NCBI GenBank assembly: GCA_945915475.1
Contig: CAMEFI010000009.1
Span: forward strand, 27,341 to 91,340
Direction: 5' to 3'
From: an uncultured Clostridium sp.
Lineage (GTDB): Bacteria > Bacillota > Clostridia > Lachnospirales > Lachnospiraceae
Length of the DNA: 64,000 nt
The notes under the pieces were generated by a model that saw nothing but the letters and a program-made list of their open reading frames with translations, searched no databases and had not been told where the DNA came from. The translations under genes and the position numbers were made by a program. Position 1 is the first letter of the stretch. Every line of letters starts with the position of its first letter. Shown here piece by piece: positions 51,314-62,394 of the stretch.

Positions 51314-51883
51314 TTGATAGGTATAGGATCAGGAATGACAGGTGTGCAGACGATGCTGCTTACCGAAGGACATATATTTGATTTAAGCCCTCAGTTGATC
51401 AGTGATGTGATTCTTCAAGGAATTGCCATTTTTATCCTCTTCTTTTTCCTGACAAAGGTGTTGTTTGAACCGGTACAGAAGATTCTGCATAACCGAACAG
51501 AAAAGATTCGGAATGACATTGATTCAGCAAAGAAGGACCGGGAAGATGCGGCAAAGTTGAAGGCGGAGTATGATGAGAAGTTAAAGGCCATCAACAAAGA
51601 GAAAGAGGAGATATTAGAGCAGGCCCGTAAAAAAGCGAAGAAGCGTGAAGACCAGATCGTAGCAGAGGCCAATGAAGAGGCAGACCGGCTGATTGCCCGG
51701 GCCAATCAGGAGATTGAACTGGAAAAAAGCAAGGTTTCGGATGATATGCGCAAGGAGATTGTCCGGGTGGCAACGGCAATGGCAGCGAAGATCATGGAGC
51801 AGCAGATTGACGAGAGCAAGCAGGATGCTTTGATTGAAGAGACTTTGAAAGAAATGGGTGGTAGTACATGGCTAAGCAGGTAA
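51314..51883 (+). CDS. atpF: ATP synthase F0 subunit b
   Basis: 189 residues from TTG at 51314, 8 bases after GGAGG. One N-terminal membrane segment (VILQGIAIFILFFFLTKVLF) and a long charged coiled coil (LKAINKEKEEILEQARKKAK), the peripheral stalk. Overlaps atpH by 16 bases. Confidence 0.9.
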   Translation: MIGIGSGMTGVQTMLLTEGHIFDLSPQLISDVILQGIAIFILFFFLTKVLFEPVQKILHNRTEKIRNDIDSAKKDREDAAKLKAEYDEKLKAINKEKEEILEQARKKAKKREDQIVAEANEEADRLIARANQEIELEKSKVSDDMRKEIVRVATAMAAKIMEQQIDESKQDALIEETLKEMGGSTWLSR

Positions 51884-52404
51884 GTAAGACCTACGGAAGT
51901 GCACTCTTTGAGGTAGCCATGGAGAATGGTTCTTGTGATACCACTTTAGAAGAGGTACTTTTTGTAAAGCAGTCGTTTCTTGAGAACGAAGAATTGAATA
52001 AATTTCTGCTTCATCCCAATATTGAGAAGGAAGAGAAGGTTAAGGTAATCGAGAATATTTATTCCGGAAAGGTGTCAGATGAACTTACCGGACTGATGAC
52101 CATGTTGATCATGAAGGGACACCAGAAAGACCTCATTTCCGTATTTGATTATGTGATTGATGCCATCAAAGAGGAAAAGGGAATAGGTATTGCCTACATT
52201 TCTTCTGCGGTGGAATTAAAGCAGGAGCAGAAAGATAAGATTGAGCAGTCGTTGATTGCATCTACAAAGTATCAGGAGATTGAAGGGAATTATAAGGTGG
52301 ATCCGTCTTTGATCGGTGGTCTTGTGATCCGTATTTCCGATATGGTGGTGGACAGCAGCTTACGAACACAGGTGGAGCAGCTGTCAAAGAGTCTGATGCA
52401 GTAG
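51868..52404 (+). CDS. atpH: ATP synthase F1 subunit delta
   Basis: 178 residues: helical N-terminal domain (TYGSALFEVAMENGSCDTTL) and the conserved C-terminal pattern YKVDPSLIGGLVIRISDMVVDSSLRTQVEQL (read in parts). Joins b to alpha. Confidence 0.92.
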   Translation: MAKQVSKTYGSALFEVAMENGSCDTTLEEVLFVKQSFLENEELNKFLLHPNIEKEEKVKVIENIYSGKVSDELTGLMTMLIMKGHQKDLISVFDYVIDAIKEEKGIGIAYISSAVELKQEQKDKIEQSLIASTKYQEIEGNYKVDPSLIGGLVIRISDMVVDSSLRTQVEQLSKSLMQ

Positions 52405-52462
52405 AGACTGCTTGTGAGATAATGATACAGAAATATGAATAGAGAGAAGGTGCTAATTTTCC

Positions 52463-53968
52463 ATGAATTTGAAACCAGAAGAGATTAGTTCTGTAATCAA
52501 AGAGCAGATTAAGAATTATTCAAAGAAATTAGAGACCTCCGAAGTTGGTACTGTAATACAGGTGGCAGACGGAATTGCCCGTGTACATGGATTAGAGAAT
52601 GCGATGCAGGGCGAGTTGTTGGAATTTCCTGGGGATGTTTACGGAATGGTAATGAACCTGGAGGAAGACAATGTCGGTGCGGTACTGTTAAGTGCAAACA
52701 AGAATATCAGCGAAGGAGATACCGTCAAGACCACTGGACGAGTGGTTGAGGTTCCCGTGGGCGATGCAATGCTCGGACGTGTTGTAAACGCTTTAGGGCA
52801 GCCGATTGACGATAAAGGTCCTATCAATACAACCAAGACGAGACCGATTGAGAGAGTGGCGTCAGGTGTTATTTCCAGACAGTCTGTAGATACGCCATTG
52901 CAGACCGGTATCAAGGCGATTGATGCCATGGTTCCAATTGGAAGAGGACAGAGAGAATTAATCATTGGTGACCGTCAGACAGGTAAGACGGCGATTGCCA
53001 TTGATACCATCATTAATCAGAAGGGACAGGGCGTAAAATGTATTTACGTTGCCATCGGTCAGAAAGCTTCTACCGTTGCAAGTATTGTGAAAGCCCTTAC
53101 CGAATACGGAGCGATGGATTATACGACAATTGTTGCGTCCACTGCATCGGAGCTGGCACCACTTCAGTATATTGCGCCATATGCAGGTTGTGCCATTGGT
53201 GAGGAGTGGATGGAGAATGGAGAGGACGTACTGGTGGTGTATGATGATCTAAGCAAGCATGCAACTGCTTACCGTACACTTTCCCTGTTACTTCGTCGTC
53301 CGCCGGGACGCGAGGCATATCCGGGTGATGTATTCTATTTACATTCCAGATTATTGGAGCGTGCTGCCCGGTTAAATGATTCCTTAGGTGGAGGTTCTTT
53401 GACAGCGCTTCCGATTATTGAGACACAGGCTGGTGATGTATCGGCATACATCCCGACCAATGTTATTTCCATTACAGATGGACAGATTTATCTGGAAACA
53501 GAGATGTTCAACGCAGGTTTCCGACCGGCAATCAATGCAGGTCTTTCCGTATCCCGTGTAGGAGGTGCGGCACAGATTGGTGCCATGAAGAAGATTGCAT
53601 CTCCAATCCGTACGGAGCTTGCCCAGTATAGAGAGCTTGCAGCGTTCGCACAGTTTGGCTCTGAGTTAGATGAGGATACGAAGGAACGTTTGGCACAGGG
53701 TGAGCGTATCAAGGAAATGCTCAAGCAGCCACAGTATAAGCCAATGCCGGTAGAGCAGCAGGTTGTAATCATTTATGCGGCAACTAAGAGATATCTCTTA
53801 GATGTTCCGGTTCATGAGATTACTGATTTTGAGAAGGAATTACTTGAGTTTGTGGATACACAGTATCCGGAGATTTTTGCAAAGATTCGGGAGGAGAAGA
53901 AGCTTTCCGAAGACCTTACAAAGATGTTAGATGAGGCAATCACCAAATTTAAGGAACAGCGGTCGTAG
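52463..53968 (+). CDS. atpA: ATP synthase F1 subunit alpha
   Basis: 501 residues, full length. Walker [11 protein letters not shown] (about 169-178), [20 protein letters not shown] and the alpha-specific signature [20 protein letters not shown] are present. Non-catalytic nucleotide-binding subunit. The start follows GAGAAGGTGCTAATTTTCC. Confidence 0.97.
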   Translation: MNLKPEEISSVIKEQIKNYSKKLETSEVGTVIQVADGIARVHGLENAMQGELLEFPGDVYGMVMNLEEDNVGAVLLSANKNISEGDTVKTTGRVVEVPVGDAMLGRVVNALGQPIDDKGPINTTKTRPIERVASGVISRQSVDTPLQTGIKAIDAMVPIGRGQRELIIGDRQTGKTAIAIDTIINQKGQGVKCIYVAIGQKASTVASIVKALTEYGAMDYTTIVASTASELAPLQYIAPYAGCAIGEEWMENGEDVLVVYDDLSKHATAYRTLSLLLRRPPGREAYPGDVFYLHSRLLERAARLNDSLGGGSLTALPIIETQAGDVSAYIPTNVISITDGQIYLETEMFNAGFRPAINAGLSVSRVGGAAQIGAMKKIASPIRTELAQYRELAAFAQFGSELDEDTKERLAQGERIKEMLKQPQYKPMPVEQQVVIIYAATKRYLLDVPVHEITDFEKELLEFVDTQYPEIFAKIREEKKLSEDLTKMLDEAITKFKEQRS

Positions 53969-54019
53969 GCTGTGTCCGAAGACATTTTGTAGAATGAGAG
54001 AAGAAAGAGGTGATATGTC

Positions 54020-54877
54020 TTGGCATCGATGAGAGATATTAAGAGGCGTAAAGAGAGCGTTGCAAGTACCGGTCAGATTACGAAAGCAATGAAACTGGTA
54101 TCAACGGTTAAGCTTCAGAAGGCAAAAGCCAGGGCAGAGAGTAATAAGCCGTATTTCACAATGTTATATGATACCATTTGTTCCATATTAGCGAGAACAG
54201 GAACGATTGACCACCGGTATCTGAGAGAGAGTGAGTCACAGCGCAAAGCGGTGATTGCCATTACTTCCAACAGAGGACTTGCCGGAGGGTATAACAATAA
54301 TATTGTGAAAGAGATTACGGCGGCATTTTCACCGGAAGAGACGGATATCTATGCACTAGGTAAGAAGGGATTAGAAGGACTAAGCCGCAAGGGCTATCAT
54401 ATTGTGGAAGATTATTCAGAAGTGATGAATGACCCATTATATGCGGATGCCATCCATATAGGTAAAAATGTTCTTGCATCTTACGAGAGTGGAGAAGTGG
54501 GTGAGATCTATCTTGCCTATACCGGATTTAAGAATACGGTGGTGCATGAGCCAAAGCTCATCAAGCTTTTGCCAATCAGTGTGGAAGAGATTATGAAGGA
54601 TGTGGAGATTGATACGCTGACACTCATGAATTTTGAGCCGGAAGCGGACGAAGCATTGGACATGATTATTCCGAAATATATGAATAACATAATCTATGGT
54701 GCGTTCATTGAGGCAATTGCCAGTGAAAATGGAGCCAGAATGCAGGCGATGGATTCCGCTACCAAGAACGCAGAAGATATGATTGACGATTTGTCTCTTA
54801 AGTATAACCGTGCACGGCAAAGCTCGATTACGCAGGAGCTTACAGAGATTATTGCAGGTGCAGAGGCTATCTCCTAG
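54020..54877 (+). CDS. atpG: ATP synthase F1 subunit gamma
   Basis: 285 residues from TTG at 54020 (AAAGAGGTGATATGTC); ATG at 54029 is an alternative. N-terminal ASMRDIKRRKESVASTGQIT and C-terminal RARQSSITQELTEIIAGAEA are the gamma signatures. Central rotor shaft. Confidence 0.94.
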   Translation: MASMRDIKRRKESVASTGQITKAMKLVSTVKLQKAKARAESNKPYFTMLYDTICSILARTGTIDHRYLRESESQRKAVIAITSNRGLAGGYNNNIVKEITAAFSPEETDIYALGKKGLEGLSRKGYHIVEDYSEVMNDPLYADAIHIGKNVLASYESGEVGEIYLAYTGFKNTVVHEPKLIKLLPISVEEIMKDVEIDTLTLMNFEPEADEALDMIIPKYMNNIIYGAFIEAIASENGARMQAMDSATKNAEDMIDDLSLKYNRARQSSITQELTEIIAGAEAIS

Positions 54878-54886
54878 AGGCAATGA

Positions 54887-54912
54887 GCAGTGCGGAAGCG
54901 AAGTCGCACTGC
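54887..54912 (+). other. Intergenic hairpin between atpG and atpD
   Basis: GCAGTGCG pairs perfectly with CGCACTGC around GAAGCGAAGT. It stands just upstream of atpD and could affect relative beta-subunit expression or RNA processing. Confidence 0.5.
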
Positions 54913-54946
54913 GGAGCAATAATAATTAATATGATTAAGGAGATAA

Positions 54947-56341
<1,395 letters not shown>

Positions 56342-56357
56342 GAGAGGGTGAATGCGC

Positions 56358-56750
56358 ATGGCAGATACTATGAAATTGAAAATTGTGGCACCGGAGCGTA
56401 TCTTTTACGAGGGCGATACCACATTTTTGGAATTCACCACAACAGAGGGTGACATGGGTATTTACCCGAATCATATTCCTCTCACTGCAATCATTGCACC
56501 GGGTATATTGCGGATTCATGAAAATGAAACCGTAAGAGAAGCAGCTTTGATGTCCGGTTTTATCCAGATTCTGAAGGATGAAGTTACCATCCTTGCGGAG
56601 AGTGTGGAATGGCCGGATGAGATTGATGCAAACCGGGCAAAGGAAGCAGAGATTCGTGCAAAACGGAGAATTGAAGAAGGAACCGGAGATATGGATCGTG
56701 CAGAGCTTGCGCTGAAGCGGGCACTGGTTCGATTGAGTCTCACAAGATAG
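56358..56750 (+). CDS. atpC: ATP synthase F1 subunit epsilon
   Basis: 130 residues from ATG at 56358 (GAGAGGG about 10 bases upstream; ATG at 56352 is in frame but too near the site). Beta-sandwich MKLKIVAPERIFYEGDTTFL with GDMGIYPNHIPL, and a C-terminal helical hairpin rich in Arg/Ala. Last gene of the operon. Confidence 0.92.
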   Translation: MADTMKLKIVAPERIFYEGDTTFLEFTTTEGDMGIYPNHIPLTAIIAPGILRIHENETVREAALMSGFIQILKDEVTILAESVEWPDEIDANRAKEAEIRAKRRIEEGTGDMDRAELALKRALVRLSLTR

Positions 56751-56756
56751 CAAGAT

Positions 56757-56792
56757 AAAATGGACTGCCGCTTTGTGGCAGTCTATTTTGCG
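56757..56792 (+). terminator. Terminator of the atp operon
   Basis: AAAATGGACTGCC pairs with GGCAGTCTATTTT (one G-T) around GCTTTGT. Confidence 0.75.
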
Positions 56793-56892
56793 TTAACCGT
56801 TCCAATGAGCCTCATTTATACAGTGCAAAAGTCATTTAAACAATCTATTTTTGTGCAGGGTGTCATCCGGGTTTTTGGAATCGGCAATGAAA

Positions 56893-56934
56893 TTGTAAGA
56901 AAATCTTCATTTTTTCTCAAGTTTTTTGTAAGAA
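56893..56934 (+). promoter_or_regulatory. Direct repeats TTGTAAGAA, candidate response-regulator sites
   Basis: TTGTAAGAA occurs at 56893-56901 and 56926-56934, 33 bases or about three helical turns apart. A possible -10 (TATGAT) follows near 56942. OmpR-family regulators usually bind direct repeats, so autoregulation of the next gene is possible. The remaining bases to 57069 show nothing else. Confidence 0.35.
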
Positions 56935-57069
56935 TTATCTGATATGATACATAGTATGAGGTGTTGTGAGGATTGCGAAGCAATGGAAGAATCTGAATAA
57001 TTCTAAAGTTTGATGTGTAAGGGTTGCGGAAACTGCCGGGGCAGGATATAGTGAGGATGAGGTGAGAGA

Positions 57070-57762
57070 ATGAAGATACTGGTATGTGATGATGATAAGG
57101 AGATTGTGGAGGCCATTACCATCTATCTGGAAAAAGAGGGATATACAGTTATAACGGCATGCAATGGAAAGGAAGCTCTTCGGGAACTGCAGGATGAGCA
57201 GGTGCAGCTTATTATCTTAGATATTATGATGCCGGAAATGGACGGATTAGAGGCTTTACTGAAGCTTCGGGAATACAGCTCCATTCCGGTAATCCTCCTT
57301 TCTGCAAAATCAGAGGATGCAGATAAGATCAAGGGGTTAAATGTGGGAGCAGACGATTACATAACGAAACCCTTCAACCCGTTAGAGTTATTGGCACGGG
57401 TGAAATCCCAGCTTCGTCGATATACGCAGCTTGGGGGATTGCAGGAAAAGAGCAGTCATCTGTTGATCAATGGGGGAATTACCCTGGACACCGTAGGCAA
57501 ACAGGTGACGGTGGATGGGGAATTGAAGAAATTTACACCGACAGAGTTCCGGATTCTGCAGCTTTTTATGGAAAATGTAGGCACCGTCTTTTCTTCTGCG
57601 CAGATTTATGAAAGAATCTGGGGTGAGGATGCCTATGCAACCGACAATATTGTGTCGGTGCATATCCGGAGAATCCGGGAGAAGATTGAGATTGATCCGA
57701 AGAATCCGGATTATATTAAGGTGATGTGGGGAGTTGGTTACCGGATGGTGAGCAAGGGATAG
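57070..57762 (+). CDS. OmpR/VanR-type response regulator
   Basis: 230 residues. Receiver domain with acidic pair (VCDDD), phosphoacceptor Asp51 (LIILDIMMPEMDG) and conserved Lys in ITKPFNPLELLARV; C-terminal winged helix (FTPTEFRILQLFMENVGTVF, IVSVHIRRIREKIE). Directly precedes its kinase gene by 15 bases. Likely controls envelope or stress genes; targets unknown. Confidence 0.93.
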   Translation: MKILVCDDDKEIVEAITIYLEKEGYTVITACNGKEALRELQDEQVQLIILDIMMPEMDGLEALLKLREYSSIPVILLSAKSEDADKIKGLNVGADDYITKPFNPLELLARVKSQLRRYTQLGGLQEKSSHLLINGGITLDTVGKQVTVDGELKKFTPTEFRILQLFMENVGTVFSSAQIYERIWGEDAYATDNIVSVHIRRIREKIEIDPKNPDYIKVMWGVGYRMVSKG

Positions 57763-57777
57763 AGAGAAGGTGACAGA

Positions 57778-60516
57778 ATGGAACAGACAACAGTAAAATG
57801 GTACAATACCCGGAAGGGGATAATATTCCGTGTTATTCTGTGCGTACTGACCTTCGTGGCAGGCATGACCGGATGCATCCTTGTTGCATATTTTATCAAT
57901 ATGTTTGGAAGTTCCCTTCTGTCTGATCCGGATAAAACGTATTATGCCACCGCTTATTATGGGGAGGCCATCAAAAAGGATCTTACTGAGATTTTGCAGG
58001 ATGCCCGGAATGTGAGCTTTAATAACGCATCAGACCGATGTGCCATGGTTGATATTGGAAGCGGCGCATCTTATGATTATGATACATCCCAGATGGAGTA
58101 TGCATATTCGAAGGGAGAGATTCCATCCACTTTATCCGAGTTAAATGTATTCAAAAAATACAAAGGAAAAGAGGATTTAGCACAGGATAATTACTTCTGC
58201 TATTATAACTATGCATATAACTGTCTAAAAAAGCTAAAAGATAAGAATGCATTTATTCATCTGTCGAGGGAACAGTTTGTAGACATGATTATGAACAGGG
58301 GAGTTGTGAATACGAATTACCGGGTATCCAACCGGTTTCCACAGGATGCGATTTTTGTGTTTAGCGGGATAAAAGCACCCGGGCAGGAGGCAGAATCCGA
58401 TTCCTCTGCAAAGGAGTCATCCGGCGGGTATAATCTTAATGATTATTATCAGTATTCCATGGTGGTGGAAGCAGATGAAGAAAATGAAGAAAACAGAGAG
58501 ACCGTTTATTCCATCAATGCATATCCGGACTTGGATAAAGTGGGGTATTTGGTCTACGAACCGTCTACACAGGTATTCTATTCTCCGTGGGATGATTATT
58601 TTAATTGTATGGACAGCTATATCTATAGCGTGGATGAATTGCTTGCAGTGATCGAAGAAAAGGGAGCCACCAATGCGAATACAGACAGTATGCTCTTTCC
58701 CATGATCTGGTCAAAGAACTACTCTGTCAGTGAGATGTTTCAAAAAGCTATGAATGTACAGCATGATATCCAGTCTTCGAAAGAAACTCTGGAGAAGGAA
58801 ACCGGTATCTGGTATTATATTAAGAAAGACAAAACCCTGTGTGCCAATGTAGACACGTTACAGGATATTGAAGCCCTTCCGGAATATTATCAATTAAAAG
58901 CAGAAAAAGTCCGGGAGACCGGTGCGGTATATCCGGTGTATGAGCTGCTTAAGGACGAACAGATAAAGAATCTATTGTCGGCATTTCCGAAGGATACCAT
59001 GTTTACCATTGGAATCAACGAGGATGTGGCAAGAGATACAGATTATTACAGAGCGTGCAGAGGGTTGGTGTACTATCGTTTCTATACGGAGTACGGCGGT
59101 GTGATTGAAGTGGGTGTTGTGTTTGCATTTGTACTGTTATTATTGCAGGTAGTCTGGCTGCTTTACACAACAGCACATTGTTCCGAAAAAGGGAGACTTT
59201 ATGCATTTGACCGGCTGCCAACGGAGCTTTGGGGATTCTTCTGTCTGGCAGGCTTGGGGATTATAGTGATGGATTTTGTCTGGGTTGTGCGTTATATGAT
59301 GCAGCGGTCAGTGATATCTATTGCAAAGATTGCAGGGCTTACGGCGGCGGTCAGTGTTCCCCTTGGGCTTGGTTTTCTTCTGTTGATTTTTAGTATTGTA
59401 AGGCGTATCCGGGAGAGAAATCTGGTGCAGTTATCCTGGATTGCTAACATGATGAAATCATGGAAAAAAGGTATCCGGAACAACGTGAGGCAATGGAGTG
59501 GGGCAGGCCGTTTATTCTGTGCAATGACGGGTTATGTGTTGGTGAACGTTGTAATGATGACAGCTGCCACATTGTACGATGGAGAGAATCGTATTGTTAA
59601 GAGTGTATGGATTCTTTGCTTCTTACTGGTGCAGGTGGGTGCCTGCGTAGTGGTGGGACGACTGATACGGGACGGCAAAGAACTGCTGAAGGGATTGGAT
59701 GCCATCAAGCAGGGGGAGATGAATCCTGTTGCAGTAAATGAGCGCACACGGTTGTTTCAGGAACTGGCCAATGGTGTGAACCACATCAGTGATGGATTAC
59801 AGGTGGCAGTGGAGACATCCCTTAAAGATGAACGAATGAAGACAGAACTGATCACCAATGTGTCCCATGATCTGAAAACGCCGCTTACCTCCATTATCAA
59901 TTATATCAATTTATTGAAGTCACAGACAATGCCCACACCGGAGGCAGAGCACTATGTGGAGGTGTTAGATGCCAAGGCACAGCGGTTGCGGCATTTGACG
60001 GAAGATCTGGTGGAGGCTGCCAAAGCCACATCCGGTAATGTGGAACTGGAAATGATGCCCCTTGCCTTTGATGAACTCATGAGACAGAGTATTGGCGAGT
60101 TTGAGGATAAATATACCCGGAAAGCGCTTACCATACTGGCATCCTATCCGGAGAATCCTATTATCATCTTAGCAGATGGGCGAAGGATGTTCCGGGTTCT
60201 TGAAAATATTCTGCAAAATGCTTACAAATATTCATTAGAAGGGACAAGGGTATATGCTGATCTGATCTGTGAGGATCATAAAGCGGTTTTCACTCTGAAA
60301 AATATATCGGCGGCAGCGCTGAATATCCAGCCGGAGGAATTAATGGAACGGTTCACAAGGGGAGATTCTGCAAGGAGCACGGAGGGCAGTGGATTGGGAC
60401 TCTCCATTGCAAAGGATCTCACCAGGCTGCAGGGAGGAACCTTTGATATTCAGTTGGACGGCGACTTGTTTAAGGTAGTGATTATGTTTCCGGAATATGA
60501 GAAAGAATCCACATAA
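57778..60516 (+). CDS. Large membrane sensor histidine kinase
   Basis: 912 residues. One N-terminal membrane segment (15-38), a large extracytoplasmic domain (about 45-435), then five or six more membrane segments (about 440-640), an unusual layout for this class. A HAMP-like stretch (RLIRDGKELLKGLDAIKQGE) leads to HisKA with His697 in NVSHDLKTPLTSIINYINLL, N box LENILQNAYKYS and G box GSGLGLSIAKDL. All catalytic residues are present. Pairs with the preceding regulator; ligand unknown. Confidence 0.92.
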   Translation: MEQTTVKWYNTRKGIIFRVILCVLTFVAGMTGCILVAYFINMFGSSLLSDPDKTYYATAYYGEAIKKDLTEILQDARNVSFNNASDRCAMVDIGSGASYDYDTSQMEYAYSKGEIPSTLSELNVFKKYKGKEDLAQDNYFCYYNYAYNCLKKLKDKNAFIHLSREQFVDMIMNRGVVNTNYRVSNRFPQDAIFVFSGIKAPGQEAESDSSAKESSGGYNLNDYYQYSMVVEADEENEENRETVYSINAYPDLDKVGYLVYEPSTQVFYSPWDDYFNCMDSYIYSVDELLAVIEEKGATNANTDSMLFPMIWSKNYSVSEMFQKAMNVQHDIQSSKETLEKETGIWYYIKKDKTLCANVDTLQDIEALPEYYQLKAEKVRETGAVYPVYELLKDEQIKNLLSAFPKDTMFTIGINEDVARDTDYYRACRGLVYYRFYTEYGGVIEVGVVFAFVLLLLQVVWLLYTTAHCSEKGRLYAFDRLPTELWGFFCLAGLGIIVMDFVWVVRYMMQRSVISIAKIAGLTAAVSVPLGLGFLLLIFSIVRRIRERNLVQLSWIANMMKSWKKGIRNNVRQWSGAGRLFCAMTGYVLVNVVMMTAATLYDGENRIVKSVWILCFLLVQVGACVVVGRLIRDGKELLKGLDAIKQGEMNPVAVNERTRLFQELANGVNHISDGLQVAVETSLKDERMKTELITNVSHDLKTPLTSIINYINLLKSQTMPTPEAEHYVEVLDAKAQRLRHLTEDLVEAAKATSGNVELEMMPLAFDELMRQSIGEFEDKYTRKALTILASYPENPIIILADGRRMFRVLENILQNAYKYSLEGTRVYADLICEDHKAVFTLKNISAAALNIQPEELMERFTRGDSARSTEGSGLGLSIAKDLTRLQGGTFDIQLDGDLFKVVIMFPEYEKEST

Positions 60517-60583
60517 AACACACAAAATGAGCATATAATGAATACGGTGGATGCAGGAAGGCAAGAGACAAGGAGGCTTGTGC

Positions 60584-61384
60584 ATGAAGATTGGCTTGAC
60601 ACAAATGGATATCGTTTGGGAAAATAAAGCAAAGAATATGGCGAAGGCAACAAAGTTGATGGAACAGGCCCATGCCCAGGGGGTGGAACTGATTGTATTT
60701 CCGGAGATGACATTAACGGGATTTACAATGAATACGGCTCTTGCCGGGGAAGAAATGCTATTTTCTGAGACACTTCAATTTTTTAAGAACTGTTCCCGGA
60801 AGTATGAGATGGCCATTGCTTTTGGTTTTGTGGAAGATTTCGGTGAGGAATATTATAATAAATTAATGATTGTATCGAAGGGAAGAATCCTTTACGATTA
60901 TGACAAGATTCATCCTTTTAATTATGGGGAAGAAGGCAAACATTATATTGGCGGACACGAGGTGAAGACGGCAGAGGTAGAGGGAATTCGTGTGTCGGGT
61001 TTTGTCTGTTATGATCTCCGGTTCCCTGAGATTTTTCAAGCGGTTGCAGATGAGGCAGAGATGATTCTGGTAATCGCAAACTGGCCGAAGGAGCGTATCC
61101 TGCACTGGGAAACCCTGTTGCGTGCAAGGGCTATTGAGAATCAGTGTTATATAGTGGGTGTGAACCGGACAGGCAAGGGAAATGGCCTGGAATATGTGGA
61201 AAGTTCCATGGCATTTGATCCGTTAGGAGAGCGGCTTACCAAGGCACACAGCAAGTCAGAATTGATGGTCATTGATGTAGACCCGGATGAGGTACATAAA
61301 GTGCGGAACCGGTACCCATTCCGGAAGGATCGGCAGACGGAATTATACGAGACATTTTATAGTATGACCGGAGAGATAAGTTGA
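60584..61384 (+). CDS. Carbon-nitrogen hydrolase (Nit2/omega-amidase-like)
   Basis: 266 residues from ATG at 60584 (AAGGAGGCTTGTGC). The nitrilase-superfamily triad is visible: Glu in VFPEMTLTGF, Lys in YDKIHPFN and Cys in CYDLRFPEIFQ. Family members hydrolyse amides such as alpha-ketoglutaramate; substrate cannot be fixed. 67 bases after the kinase gene, same strand. Confidence 0.9.
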   Translation: MKIGLTQMDIVWENKAKNMAKATKLMEQAHAQGVELIVFPEMTLTGFTMNTALAGEEMLFSETLQFFKNCSRKYEMAIAFGFVEDFGEEYYNKLMIVSKGRILYDYDKIHPFNYGEEGKHYIGGHEVKTAEVEGIRVSGFVCYDLRFPEIFQAVADEAEMILVIANWPKERILHWETLLRARAIENQCYIVGVNRTGKGNGLEYVESSMAFDPLGERLTKAHSKSELMVIDVDPDEVHKVRNRYPFRKDRQTELYETFYSMTGEIS

Positions 61385-61427
61385 AAAAGGGCATAACGAT
61401 CCCGCAAGAAAGTCTTGAAGAACGGAA

Positions 61428-62162
61428 TCATGTCAGATAGTTATATACCAGAATGTAGTGACAAAGGCTTCCCACCATTACAAAGCAATGAAATAATTCG
61501 TGATTACCAAAATATCTCCATTGGTGCCTGCCAAAGAGAGGAAGCTTTAATGCATAGATGATGCCGCCTACCGTGTAGATGACTCCACCAATTAACAACC
61601 ATAGGAAAGCATCTGTTGGAAGATTTTTCATAATAGGTGAAAAGGCAAATACAACCAGCCATCCCATGCATATATACAAAGTGGAGGATACCCAACGAGG
61701 ACAGGTGATCCAGCAGATCATGAAAACTGTTCCCACAAGGGCAACGGTCCAGACAGTAGTTAGTAGAGGGAGGCCGATGGACTTCGGTAATGTGATTAAG
61801 CACACCGGAGTATAGGAGCCGGCAATCAATACAAAGATCATGGCATGGTCAATCTTTCGCAATACTTTGTTAACAGATTCTGAAATATCAAAGGTATGAT
61901 AAATCGTACTTGCAGCATACAGACAGATCATACTGAGAATAAATATCGCAAAAGCACCGAGATAAGTCTCATGACTTCCGTGGGCAGCTTTTGTGAGCAG
62001 TGGTCCGGCACCGATGATGGCACCAATCATTGCAATAAAATGAGTAAGTGCGCTACCGGGATCTTTCACATGGAAGGATCTTCCCTGGGTATTGGTTGTA
62101 ACTGCCTTTTCTGATGGGAAGGAATGAACATTTTTTCTTGCCTGTAAGGATATGGTTGTCAT
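61428..62162 (-). CDS. Hemolysin III family (PAQR) membrane protein
   Basis: 244 residues with seven membrane segments. Family motifs: DPGSALTHFIAMIGAIIGAG, STIYHTFDISESVNKVLRKI with DHAMIFVLIAGSYTPVCLI, and NHELFHCFVMVGSLCHY, with the conserved Ser/His/Asp metal-site residues. Function in bacteria is uncertain. An A-rich leader with AGAAAGGG lies before the start. Convergent with the nitrilase gene. Confidence 0.88.
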   Translation of the reverse strand: MTTISLQARKNVHSFPSEKAVTTNTQGRSFHVKDPGSALTHFIAMIGAIIGAGPLLTKAAHGSHETYLGAFAIFILSMICLYAASTIYHTFDISESVNKVLRKIDHAMIFVLIAGSYTPVCLITLPKSIGLPLLTTVWTVALVGTVFMICWITCPRWVSSTLYICMGWLVVFAFSPIMKNLPTDAFLWLLIGGVIYTVGGIIYALKLPLFGRHQWRYFGNHELFHCFVMVGSLCHYILVYNYLT

Positions 62163-62201
62163 AATAACACGCCCTTTCTAATGGTTAAAATTACTATTCG
62201 A

Positions 62202-62246
62202 TGTAGTAATCAATACTATGTCTTGTTATGCGAACATATTACTACA
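62202..62246. promoter_or_regulatory. Inverted TGTAGTAAT repeats upstream of the hemolysin III gene
   Basis: TGTAGTAAT (62202-62210) and its complement ATTACTACA (62238-62246) are 27 bases apart, inside the 232-base gap between divergent genes. They may form an operator or loop; the gap also contains AT-rich promoter-like sequence that cannot be assigned surely. Confidence 0.35.
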
Positions 62247-62394
62247 CATTGATAGAATATGCAAGTCTCTTTTTTTTATTCATGATTCGTAAAAATGCAT
62301 AAAATTTCATTAAGATTTTGTTGAAATGATTGCTTTCACTGTAAAAATATGGGATAATAAATAAAATTATGTCGATGGAATAGGAGGGGTGCCT

